Part shown: positions 23,874 through 33,302 of the stretch, in pieces
Layout of the letters: each line of letters begins with the position of its first letter
Position numbering within the stretch: the first letter of the stretch is position 1
DNA from: Sarocladium kiliense
Taxonomy: Eukaryota; Ascomycota; Sordariomycetes; Hypocreales; Sarocladiaceae
Assembly (NCBI GenBank): GCA_030734395.1
Contig: JAUZTG010000036.1
Span: 434,001 to 498,000, forward strand
DNA length: 64,000 bases
Reading direction: 5' to 3'
Position numbers and translations under genes: made by a program
Notes under the pieces: model-generated
Databases searched by the model: none
Told to the model about the DNA's origin: nothing
The model's input: only the letters and a program-made list of their open reading frames with translations

Positions 23874-24613
23874 TAGCATTAGCATTCACCAATTAAACGA
23901 AATGGCACAATGCTGCTCTCCATTGGCGTGTTGATCAGCTTGGATTTATCATACGCGCAGTCCTAGAGAATGTGTATTTCCACTCAGAAATGCCAAAGAT
24001 CTCCAATTCCCTATCATAAAGGGGTCTAAGTCTCATTGTTATCAGTCAAAAGTGCCTCAGTGACCTCAGACTACACCATGGGCCGTGCCGCGAAGGGCGA
24101 TGAGACCCGAGTCAACGAACACTCACGCCACAAATAGTCTCACCAATTCGACTCTGTGTTCAATTCTGGCCCTGGAGTCTACGCATAGACCATTCCGTGA
24201 GGTATGTCTAATCGGGGCTATTTCGTAACCTCTTCTGGCAAATTCGTGCCTGTGAGCAACTGAAGCTGTGTGACCTCGGGCCCTCATCCCACCGAGGACC
24301 CCTCCGGCATCGGCTCGCTGTAAAGCACCCCGAGCACCCACGATGCCCCTCCCACACGCACATGCGTTGCCAATACTGACTGCTGGACGGGATCCCAGAC
24401 ACTCTTTTCTTTCTCAGTTGAACCTATATTACTCTTTTCTGGTGACTTTTCTGCCTTGCATTGCGCGTAGCATCTCCTCATCCGCCGATCGTCAGCGACT
24501 GTCAGAACAAACGACGTCACTCTCCGGATCACACATCCCACATCCTACATCTCACATCTTTGTCGTCCACCACGCGCAGACCGGCACTCGATCGACCGAC
24601 TTATACCACAATA
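23874..24613. promoter_or_regulatory. lraC 3' flank and lraA promoter
   Basis: No separate gene seen. The last 250 bases before the lraA ATG become C/T-rich, as is usual for a fungal 5' UTR. Confidence 0.4.
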
Positions 24614-25453
24614 ATGGCTCTCAAAGGCCTCCTCTCTGGCAAGTCTGCCATCATCACCGGCGGCACCACAGGCATTGGCCGGGCCATCTGTCTCGGCTTC
24701 CTCAAGCAGGGCGCCCACGTCGTGGTCAACCACCTCGGCCTGCCCAAGGACCAACCCCACCTCGACTCGCTGATTGCTGAAGCCGACACCCTTCACAAGC
24801 AAGATCCCCAGAACATCGGTCGCTTAGCTCACGAGCAAGGCGATGTCCGGGATCCAGAGACGGCCACAACCCTCGTCGCGAAAGCCGTCCAACACCATGC
24901 CTCAGCACTCGGTGAAGGCAAGCAAGGCCGTCTAGATATCTGCGTGTCCAACGCCGGTATCTGCACCTTCGCTGATTTCCTCACTCTGGCTCCCGACCTC
25001 CTCAACACCACTGTTCGTACCAACCTCGACGGCGCATTCTACATCACCCAAGCTGCCGCCCGGCAAATGGCCCTCCACCAAACGCCATCCGGTGGAAGCA
25101 TCATCGGCGTCTCATCCATCTCTGCACTCGTCGGCGGTGGTCTGCAAACACACTACACCCCTACAAAAGCTGGTATCACGAGTCTCATGCAGAGCACAGC
25201 TGTGGCATTAGGGAAGCACGGAATCAGGTGCAATGCTTTGCTGCCGGGCACTATCCGTACGCAGCTCAACGAAGAAGATTTGAAGAATGATGAGAAGAGG
25301 ACGTATATGGAGGGAAGGATACCTTTGGGCAGGACTGGAGACCCGAGTGACATGGCTGGGCCGGCTGTGTTCCTTGCGTGTGACGAGCTGAGTGGCTATG
25401 TTACTGGTGCCCAGCTGCTTGTAGATGGAGGACTGTTTGTGAACCTTCAATAA
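24614..25453 (+). CDS. lraA: L-rhamnose 1-dehydrogenase (NAD(P)+), SDR family
   Basis: A single-exon 279-aa classical short-chain dehydrogenase starts at ATG 24614; the reading frame stays open upstream but that part is low-quality leader. It has the cofactor motif TGGTTGIGRA, VSNAGIC (NAG motif), catalytic serines in VSSISALVGGG and the YTPTK active site, and ends in GAQLLVDGGLFVNLQ. The SISALVGG...THYTPTKAGI block and the GGLFVNLQ C-terminus match what is known of Scheffersomyces stipitis DHG2 and fungal LRA1 enzymes. It oxidises L-rhamnose to L-rhamnono-1,4-lactone, the entry step of the non-phosphorylated pathway. An insert of about 10 residues after the cofactor region is typical of filamentous fungi. 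It ends 130 bp from the convergent UDP-glycosyltransferase gene. Confidence 0.92.
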   Translation: MALKGLLSGKSAIITGGTTGIGRAICLGFLKQGAHVVVNHLGLPKDQPHLDSLIAEADTLHKQDPQNIGRLAHEQGDVRDPETATTLVAKAVQHHASALGEGKQGRLDICVSNAGICTFADFLTLAPDLLNTTVRTNLDGAFYITQAAARQMALHQTPSGGSIIGVSSISALVGGGLQTHYTPTKAGITSLMQSTAVALGKHGIRCNALLPGTIRTQLNEEDLKNDEKRTYMEGRIPLGRTGDPSDMAGPAVFLACDELSGYVTGAQLLVDGGLFVNLQ

Positions 25454-25583
25454 TATCACCCAGGACTGTGGTATATATAGAGAAAAGAAAAAGCGCTGAA
25501 TTCGAACTATCGCTGACTCGATGTAAGGGCAGCCTCTGATCTTGTTTGCCTCTGCACAGACCAATGTGATACTCGCCAACTTT

Positions 25584-28500
25584 CTACTTAACATATCGCC
25601 CAAATGCTTGAACCGCATACAAATCCATGTTATCTTGGCCACTCGTTTCTCTTCCCTTGGCCATCTCCAATTGTGCCGCTCTGCCATGCTTGATCGCCTT
25701 CATCGCAGGCTTGCTACGAAGTGACTGGACACTTTTGTATAGTCCCTGAGCTGGATAGCCAACGACTCCGAACATGGCTTAAGACAAGTCAGCAATTGTC
25801 GAAACATCACAGCTTTTTCCGTCAAGAAGGGGAGGATTACCGCTGCCAGGCTTTGCGACGAGACCCATTGTCCCCTGTCCAACGCCCTTCAGGAATCCTC
25901 CAGCACCGTCCTTCTTCGCTCCGTCGAGCGGCTTCTTCACGAATCCGACTACACCATCATAAAAGCCGAATCCAAAGTTCTGCAGAATAGTGTTAGTACT
26001 CACATCGAGAAGAGAAACCCAAGAGGCTGCCTCTGGCATACCTTCGCCGCAACCACACCACCACTCTTCCAGTCCTTCACCGGTCCATGATCCCGAACCT
26101 CATCCCCTAGTAGAGCTGGAGCTTGCCGCAAACCTTCCGCCATGGCCAACGGGAAATCCACAAGTGCTCCCTTCGTAGCAGCCGCGGTCATGCCCCCCAT
26201 TCCTTTGCCGACACTCATCGCTGCCGCAAGGCTAGCTGAGCTGCCCTGGCCACCGGCTGCCCTCACGCGCTTCACCTCCTTGTACGGGTCGATGAACATA
26301 CCACCGAAGGCCGAGGTGAAGTTAGTGATTGTACCAACTACAGATGATGCTCCAGCCGTCAGGGGGTCCCATCGTTTGTTCTCAGTTTCGTAGTCAGATG
26401 ACCGGATCCTGCGATGATGTGCAGTGTCAGTAAATTGAATCCCTTTCCACAAAGTTTTAAGAAACATACGGCTTTACGTTAGATGGGCCAAGTTTATTTG
26501 CGCAGATCAAAGCTTGCAGCGCCTCATCCGACAGTCTGACAATGTTCGCCTTCGAGCCCTTGGTGGAGATCTGATATGTCCACCTCGCCGTAAACTGAGG
26601 TAAGATATCACACACGAGTCTGTTCCAGGGCAAGTTCCGGTAAAATGACTTCACAGCAGTTTGAACACCGTCCTCACGGCGCATCTGAGCAGCAACTCTC
26701 TGGGCAGCCTCTTTTGCGGAGGGCTGCAAACAGAATCGAAGAGCCTCGGTGAGTGTTTCGGTTGTAAGCTGCTTGAAGGGGACTGGAGATGGTCCTGCTC
26801 CATTCGATGCCACAACGGTACCCCAGAATGGCTGACTATTGATCCGGGTTGTCAGAATAGTTTCAAGACCAGAACTGTAGCTTTGAACATACTCTCCAAA
26901 GAACGGGACAACTGTTGTTGGTCTTCCGTTGATCAAACCACAAGCTGTCGTACCTGCGCCTCCATGGTGAACAACAGCGGCAACGCGCTTGAACAGCCAT
27001 TCTGCAGGACCATTAATTAGTCAGGAGCTATGAGAAGAAACCAACAATCGCGACTCGCTTACCGTGAGGACAATCTCCCAAGTAGAAGATCTCATCAGTG
27101 CTCGGATCAGACCCTCCGAGTTTGCTCCATCCACGGGACACAATCACCCGCACCCCAAGACGCTGGCATGACTCCTTGATCAAGCGAGTGACTCGATCAG
27201 GGTCATCGAGTACAATGCTGCCGAATCCAATGTACACGGGTTCTGGTCCCCTGTGGAGGAAGTCGGCGAGATGTTGTGGAGGAGAGTACTGAGGTTCTTC
27301 GCGCATGAAGAAGCCACAGACGTCTTGGATGGAGAGTCAGTAGGTGTGTATATTACAGGCACGTGCATATGTGGCCAGTTCGGCCTCATCATGTCTCACG
27401 TACCGAAATTGTCAGCCCAGTCGATGGGCTTAGGGACCAAGGCTGGCGACCAGCAGTACGTATACGGGATCTTCAGGATGCTGACAATGTCTGGCCCAAT
27501 TGTTGCCGCTAGTGCCTCCAGATTGAGGCAATCCACTCGCCAATCGTTGATCACATCTCCGAGTCTAGAGCCCAAGAATATCAAGAGGCACATTAGCAAG
27601 TCATGATCATCGGCCATGGTAGCAGCGTGCTCATCTTACCCTTGCCAAGTCAGTAGGTCAACCACGCCATAACTCAGGTAGTTTGACGTCCTCGGGTCCA
27701 TATTCTTCGACTTGACCTGCGCCAGCGGGTGTGGAAACAACCGAGTAGCAGACCACGGCATCGTGAACATCATATGCAGCGGCACAGACAGTCTCTCGGC
27801 GCAGTGAACGTGGGCAAAGCTGGGAGGGTTGGCGATGATGGCGTCGGCGACGAATGGCTGCTTCGAAACAGGGTCTGGCTCAACACAGGATGCCCAGCAG
27901 CCTCGAAGGATATCATGGATCATCGTTCGTTTCCTCCCGATATCTCCTCCACGTAGGCTCTCCATCGAGGGGATCAGACCTGGATTCTTCACCATGTACT
28001 TTATCCAACACAGTCAGCAACGGAAACATCAAGCCAATGATGCACGCAAAAAGCGCTTACTGCCATGAGATCCTCGGGATCGCCACCAATTGGAAAGAAG
28101 TCGACGCCAGCGTCCCGAACAAAGCTTGCGAATACATCATGGGTCGCCAGGCGGACTCGATGGCCCTCTTTCTGAAGCGCGGCACCAAGTGCTAGGAAGG
28201 GCTGAATGTCGCCTATGAACTGTTAGGCTGGCGAGACATGGGGAGTCCAAATGCTGGCTCTATACCTCTACTTCCAACGACCTGGATCACGATATTCAGG
28301 GAGGGAACCGTCTGGGGGATCGCTTCCTGTGGTCTCTGTTTGGGCGATGGTGTTGGTGGCAGCAATTGGTTGAGGGTCTCGGGCTCCTGGGTGTTGAATT
28401 CGATGTTGACGCTTCCGAACTCTGGTTTGATGCCATCTTGTCAGCCATTCCCTGAAGAACTCTCAACAGCCCTGGGGTCAATTGCTCGGGACTGTGTCTT

Positions 28501-28650
28501 ACCGTTGATCGCCGCAGAGCTTGAGAGAACATCTCCCGACGACTGCAACGAGTAAGGTGGCGGAGCATCCCAATGATGACCAGCAGCGGACTCTCCTCCA
28601 GTGTTGTCAGTTGCCAAACTGGAGTCTGGCTGTTTCGAAGAGTGCGACAT
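25584..28650 (-). CDS. UDP-glycosyltransferase (GT1, sterol glucosyltransferase-like)
   Basis: Eleven exons can be joined in frame: 28650-28503, 28436-28266, 28212-28061, 27998-27640, 27564-27404, 27323-27063, 27001-26893, 26835-26470, 26408-26042, 25979-25841 and 25777-25584, giving 808 aa. The N-terminal domain carries the joined motif IVIQVVGSRGDIQPFLALG and RLATHDVFASFV, then FFPIGGDPEDLMAYMVKNPG. The acceptor side has GFGSIVLDDP, WLFKRVAAVVHHGGAGTT and VPFFGDQPFWG. These are the hallmarks of the sterol 3-beta-glucosyltransferase branch (Ugt51/Atg26 type). The N-terminal PH/GRAM domains of Atg26 are absent. A C-terminal extension of about 250 residues contains Gly/Ala-rich amphipathic stretches (FGFGFYDGVVGFVKKP) that may associate with membranes. 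The acceptor could be a sterol or a plant phenolic; sequence does not decide. An upstream in-frame ATG at 28743 would add 31 residues. Confidence 0.85.
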
Positions 28651-29146
28651 TCTCGAATGGACTTCTTCGTGACAACTTTGGCAAGTTAAGGAATGATAAG
28701 ACCACAATTCAGCGGAAACAGGATTCATGACGTCTAACAACACATTAGGCGACTATGGCGTTCTGAGGCTGACCGCGTGTCATATACTAGGCCGCGCAAT
28801 TGTGGTGCGAACCATGCTACGTAGCTATATTACGCCAAGGATCTTTTCCTTTTGTCCCAAAAGCATCTGAGATTTGCATCTAGCTAACGGTTGCTTGTCT
28901 CTCGGCGGTTATCGCTAATAAAGCACTGACTGTTATGCCAACAGTGCGGAACGAGTTGCGGATGCCCAAGGTTGAGTTGAGGCTACGAGCTATAGTGCAT
29001 ACGCCGGCGTTGGCATGTAGACTAGCTAGTGCTGCGACGCATTATACTAGGGAGACAGGCCCTGATCAGTCAGTGCGCAACGACGAGACCGGGTCCTTGT
29101 GTTTTAGTTTCTTAGGGACCCTTGAACCGAGGCGGGAACGAGGCTA

Positions 29147-29158
29147 AACGAGCTCGTT
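29147..29158. promoter_or_regulatory. Palindromic AACGAGCTCGTT element
   Basis: A perfect 12-bp palindrome within CTAAACGAGCTCGTTCC. The same half-site AACGAG recurs in a 10-bp-phased array at 36191-36240 upstream of the secreted GH78 gene. A protein-binding role is inferred only. Confidence 0.35.
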
Positions 29159-29968
29159 CCTGTCGACATGTGCCTTGCAGCCATCTCTCGCATCAGCCCT
29201 GCATTACGTATCTAGACTATGTGCCCTGACTCCCGTCCACGTCGCAATTGTTCGGACTTGACCGAGAACTCCTACCCCTACGGAGATTCAGGGTCCATGA
29301 TCCATCCATGTTTGCCCAGATTCAGCAGTGTCGTTGTCGCTCAGCCACAATGAATGACTAATTCCCTGATAGAACCCTTTCAAGGGCTGCGTTCGAGTAT
29401 GAGTTAGGGGAATGCCTCTTTCGTTTATTCATTAATGCCTCGTCGCCTAAACACTAGATGCGCGGCTGGTAGTCCTTCCCTCAATATTGCGCACTCCTGG
29501 GACGCGTGTTGCCGGGTTTCGCATCGAAGCTCCCTGTTTGACGAATATAGACGAAATAGTCCTTGCGGAATTGAACACTTGCTCTGCAACTAAGTCAGAT
29601 AACCCTGATTCTTTTGGGTCTAGATCATAGAAGATCCGATCTCACTGCATGCATTCCGCAGTACCCTGTGGTGGGATCTAGGAGGATCGTGCATATGCAT
29701 AAAAGTAAGCATTGGTAGCCGCCTTGGGCGAAATAGTCACCATATACAGTGATGCAGTCAAGCATGTTGTTATTCTTCCGTAGTCAGTCGGTCCCTAGTT
29801 GTGCATATGCCTGATCCTCTAGGACTTGATGGTCTTGCTCGATAGCCTATCGAGACGTGCTCTGCCGCGACGCAGCATATGAACAGCTGCCGACCATGGT
29901 CATATCATCTCATCAGCCGCGGCGCAGCATGTCCGCATTTTGTTCGCGTAGTCGAAATGTACAAAGAA

Positions 29969-29990
29969 TGCATGCATGCATGCATGCATA
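29969..29990. repeat. (ATGC)n tetranucleotide microsatellite
   Basis: Five uninterrupted ATGC units followed by ATA. Confidence 0.9.
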
Positions 29991-30484
29991 ACTAAATTGC
30001 CCACCTCAAGCTCTGAAGTTATCCTTATACTCGGTCCCGAGACTGAATCAGAGCGCTTATAGTCGCAGCCGGGGCCGGTGAGAATAGCCGCCCTCCCATG
30101 TGGTGTAACACGGAAAGAATAGACATGCTACGTCTGTAAAGCTGTCGTAGCCTAGTGGACTCAGCCTGGAAGCCGTTTAACATCTGGCTCTCGCTTGAGG
30201 TTCAGGACTTCGCTCCTTTCGCCCGGGTTTCGACACAAAGTCAATGTCGATAATGGTGACTTTGGACTGGAATAAGGTACCCAAATTGGGGCAACCTGGC
30301 TCAAGTGCTCTGCCTTGCTGGGCTGCCTATTGCAAGCCTCCTGAAATCCTTCAATACGACGACGGGACAGCAATCTCCCCCCCAGGTGGTATCATTCAGC
30401 TCACCGTGGCGCGCAGTCTCCCCGTCCTAGGCTCTAGCTCAGCATCGCGAGAGCTTGTGAGGCCTTCCTGAGGTCGCCTTGTGG

Positions 30485-30492
30485 TATATAAA
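30485..30492 (+). promoter_or_regulatory. TATA box of the Cys-rich secreted protein gene
   Basis: TATATAAA lies about 140 bp before the ATG at 30628, followed by a C-rich leader with ACCATTCCGCC before the start. Confidence 0.55.
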
Positions 30493-30627
30493 GGGCATAC
30501 AGACACCCAAATGTCCAGAGATTCCGACATCCATTATTCCCTAGACCTGTGCAGCCTGCCTCGCTTTGTGCCATCTGTCAGCTAATTAGCTCAACACCAA
30601 CACTTCTACAACTCACACCATTCCGCC

Positions 30628-31248
30628 ATGCAGCTCACCAAGCTCATCATCTCCACTGGCTTCACCCTGCTCCTTACGCCTGTCGGTGTTATAGCCTGGG
30701 CTCAGGCAGCTGACGGAACTTGGGTCGCCAACAATATCGAGTACCCCAGAGTTGGCAGCGATAAGTCTCGCTAACTTTGAGGCCACGATATATGCTGACC
30801 TTGTTTACATAGATAATAATGTTCACGAGGCTTGCACCCGCATGAACAGCGAAATTGTCTTGACGAGCGGCAACTGTGCTTACTTCACGGATGCACAGGG
30901 TACCATGGAACACAAATGTAAGAGTTCCACTCCATGCAAGCAAATTGGCTGACTGGAAGCTAACCACCTCCATCAGACTGCAAAGAGGAAAACGGCGTGG
31001 TTCGGTGCTCATACGGCTGTCCTGACCCCTTCTCATCATGCCAGTACACGGAGGAAGACGGGTCATGCACCACTGGCTTCCGGGCCTGCCTCCAGCAGTG
31101 GGGATGCAGTGGTAGCCCAACAGGTGCAGGCTGCATTGGTCTTCCCCTTGGTAAGTGGTCTCTCACGTTGTTGAGGCACCGTATGAGGGAGTCCTATCCA
31201 GCTGACATCGAAACACTAGGTTGCGGAACGGAGTGCGGTTGGGACTGA
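30628..31248 (+). CDS. Small cysteine-rich secreted protein, effector-like; first intron has a non-GT donor
   Basis: Four exons, 30628-30760, 30813-30917, 30977-31150 and 31220-31248, join to a 146-aa protein. It has a clear signal peptide (MQLTKLIISTGFTLLLTPVG to about residue 27) and around 12 cysteines in the mature part, with pairs such as VRCSYGC, GFRACLQQWGC and a C-terminal GCGTECGWD. Introns 2 and 3 are canonical (GTAAGA...CATCAG and GTAAGT...ACTAG). Intron 1 must be 52 bases long to keep frame, has a good GCTGAC branch and ATAG acceptor, but begins ATAAGT where GTAAGT would be expected. So the gene is either spliced at an AT-AG site or has recently lost normal splicing; without splicing the protein stops after 47 residues. 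No known family is recognised. It lies inside the rhamnose locus with its own TATA box. Confidence 0.6.
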
Positions 31249-32203
31249 GTCTGGCGGATCGTCTGCGCCTGGGCGAACCTATACGACCTGAGGACCTATG
31301 GCTATTTTTAAAAGAAGTGGTGCACTGATTTCATAAGTCAGAGGTGAAGCTTGTGTGAGGAGACAAGGACTCTTATGTTGAAACGAGACTTCAACTGCTA
31401 TACTATGCTCTGCCGCAACCTAGATGGAGATTTGCAACAGGTTGCGTCTGCATATATCCTAGCGGGAATACTATCGTTGATTTAGCTTTTAGAAGCTGTA
31501 ACTGCACGTCCCGTTCATAACATTTCTTCCTCTTGCAGATTCCAGGCTTCCCAATAGCTCGTAACGAAGACGACCAAGGCAGCTGAGCCACAGTGCGATT
31601 GGACTGGGAAAGAGAGTGCGGCGCCATCATTAGCTAGACCGAACGCCGTCATGTCTGAACCTGTTGACAAGCTGCTGTGTGGAGGTCGGTGGCTGGTTAC
31701 TGGAGGCAATGTACGTGACGCCCAAAGCCCCTATGAGCGCCGGAACGAGGGTCTGCGATACATAGGGTTTGATCCGGTCGCTCTGCAAACCTTAAGTCAG
31801 TGGCTATGTCAGCCATCAATTGCGTGATGGCTGATTCTTGCTCTTCTCATTGGAATGTGACTCTGACTTCACGCTAACTAGTCCGCGGCTGAGGTTTGGT
31901 CCAGGCTGTTTCTAGTACATGTATGTTCTGATACATGTATGTTCTGATACATGTATGTCTCTCGACATGTCTCTTCGGCAGTCCCGGTACGAGACTCGCA
32001 TCAAAGTGACTTATTGAGCAATTGATTCGCCCCAGGTCACGAGATGGCTTCCGCTCGCTTCTCTTTCTATAACTATACGAGTTCGCCAAGTTTGGACTTT
32101 GGCAAAGCGCACACAACCTCATTTGTCTTATGAACTCTGAGAACAAACGTCTCGAATCATCAGAAACGACTCTATATAGTAATATTTACGACTCTATCAC
32201 AAC
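31249..32203. other. Gene-free region with a 16-bp tandem repeat
   Basis: No gene is supported. The stretch carries a short tandem repeat at 31916-31958 and the promoter of the zinc-ribbon gene at its right end. Confidence 0.4.
31916..31958. repeat. 16-bp tandem repeat, 2.7 copies
   Basis: The unit TACATGTATGTTCTGA occurs twice in full and once in part. Each unit contains the palindrome TACATGTA. Confidence 0.9.
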
Positions 32204-32776
32204 ATGTTCGGTTACAGACGCCGTCGTCCCATTCTTGGAGCGGCTGTCATCGCTGGAACCGCCACAATGGCTGCCCGAAGCGGCGCTCGGCGACAAGCAG
32301 ACGCTGAATCTGATCGCCAATTCCAGGCGCAGCAAGCAGCCGAACTCAGGAGACTGGAGGAGGAGAGAGACCAGGCGCGGAATCAGCGGGCAATTGACCA
32401 AGCCGTGGCCGAAGCTCTCGCCAAACAACAGCAACAACAACAACAACAAGGCGAACAAAGTCGGAGCCCTGTCCCCCAGAGACCCGATCTAGTCGGCAAT
32501 CAGCAATATGCGGATACTCCTCCGGTCTATACAGGTGCTGATGTCTATGCCTCACCTAATGTTGGCCAGCCGATGTATCTTCAACCTCCAAATGCGACCG
32601 GTGGCATCTCCCCGCAACGACGTCAGAGTCCCGGTGCCGTTGATCCCGATGTGTGTTTCTGCGCTAGCTGCGGTGCCAGAGCGAACGTGCAGTTCAAGTT
32701 CTGTGCCGCTTGTGGCCAGCCGATGTTGGCGGCGGCTTCAGAGCTACAAAGAGGACCAGAGAAGCAACCGATGTAG
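32204..32776 (+). CDS. Hypothetical zinc-ribbon protein
   Basis: A single-exon 190-aa ORF. The N-terminus MFGYRRRRPILGAAVIAG is basic followed by a short Ala/Gly hydrophobic segment (about residues 9-24) that might be a membrane anchor. A charged coiled-coil-like region rich in Gln/Glu/Arg (about 35-85) ends in a polyglutamine run, then a Pro/Gln-rich linker. The C-terminus has two CxxC knuckles, CASCGA and CAACGQ, spaced as in a zinc ribbon, preceded by CF. Proteins with this layout occur widely in filamentous fungi without known function. The gene is flanked by the small secreted protein and the secreted rhamnosidase; a link to rhamnose metabolism is not evident. Confidence 0.75.
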   Translation: MFGYRRRRPILGAAVIAGTATMAARSGARRQADAESDRQFQAQQAAELRRLEEERDQARNQRAIDQAVAEALAKQQQQQQQQGEQSRSPVPQRPDLVGNQQYADTPPVYTGADVYASPNVGQPMYLQPPNATGGISPQRRQSPGAVDPDVCFCASCGARANVQFKFCAACGQPMLAAASELQRGPEKQPM

Positions 32777-33302
32777 TGGGATAGGGATCCACACCTATTG
32801 CCATTTCAGAGTACAATGGCTTTATTGAGGAGGAAAGATCAGGCGAAGGGACTGGTCTGCTCGATTTGTGTAATAGCCTTCTAAAGCAGATGGAATCAAG
32901 CAAAGAATACTTAGTAATATGGCCTTAAACAACACTGTCTGGTGTTGGGATTTTGATACGTGGTGGCACACTTCTCAAGTCGCCGAACTCGAACTTATCA
33001 CAGTTGATGAAGTCCCGAATATGGGAGATGCCTTCTGTTGGGGGCATCGTAACAAGGAAGATGCATTTTGTCGTCGTTGAAATGACAGGCATGGCATGGC
33101 ATGGCTTGGCAAAGTCGAGAAGTTATGCTACTCTATTTTACAAGTATTGTACAAGAGGCAGAGGTCCATGCATCAGAGAATGTCCCGACGGCACATATTC
33201 ACCGCTTTATAGACCCTCGCGCCTAGGGGGCCGGGAGCCTACACTCTGACAGGCGCTTCCCAGAACACAAGGTGCTACATCCAGCCGTATCCCACTGCTT
33301 TT
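32777..33302. other. Intergenic region, convergent 3' flanks
   Basis: Between the stop of the zinc-ribbon gene and the stop of the GH78 gene; no coding signal. A short duplicated GGCATGGCATGGCATGGC run lies near 33090-33107. Confidence 0.4.

Larger units (their letters stand above)
28651..30627. other. 2-kb gene-free region upstream of UGT and of the Cys-rich secreted protein
   Basis: No convincing gene on either strand. It holds the two divergent promoters, a CTAAACGAGCTCGTT element near 29144-29158, an (ATGC)n microsatellite at 29969-29990, and a TATA box at 30485. Confidence 0.5.
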
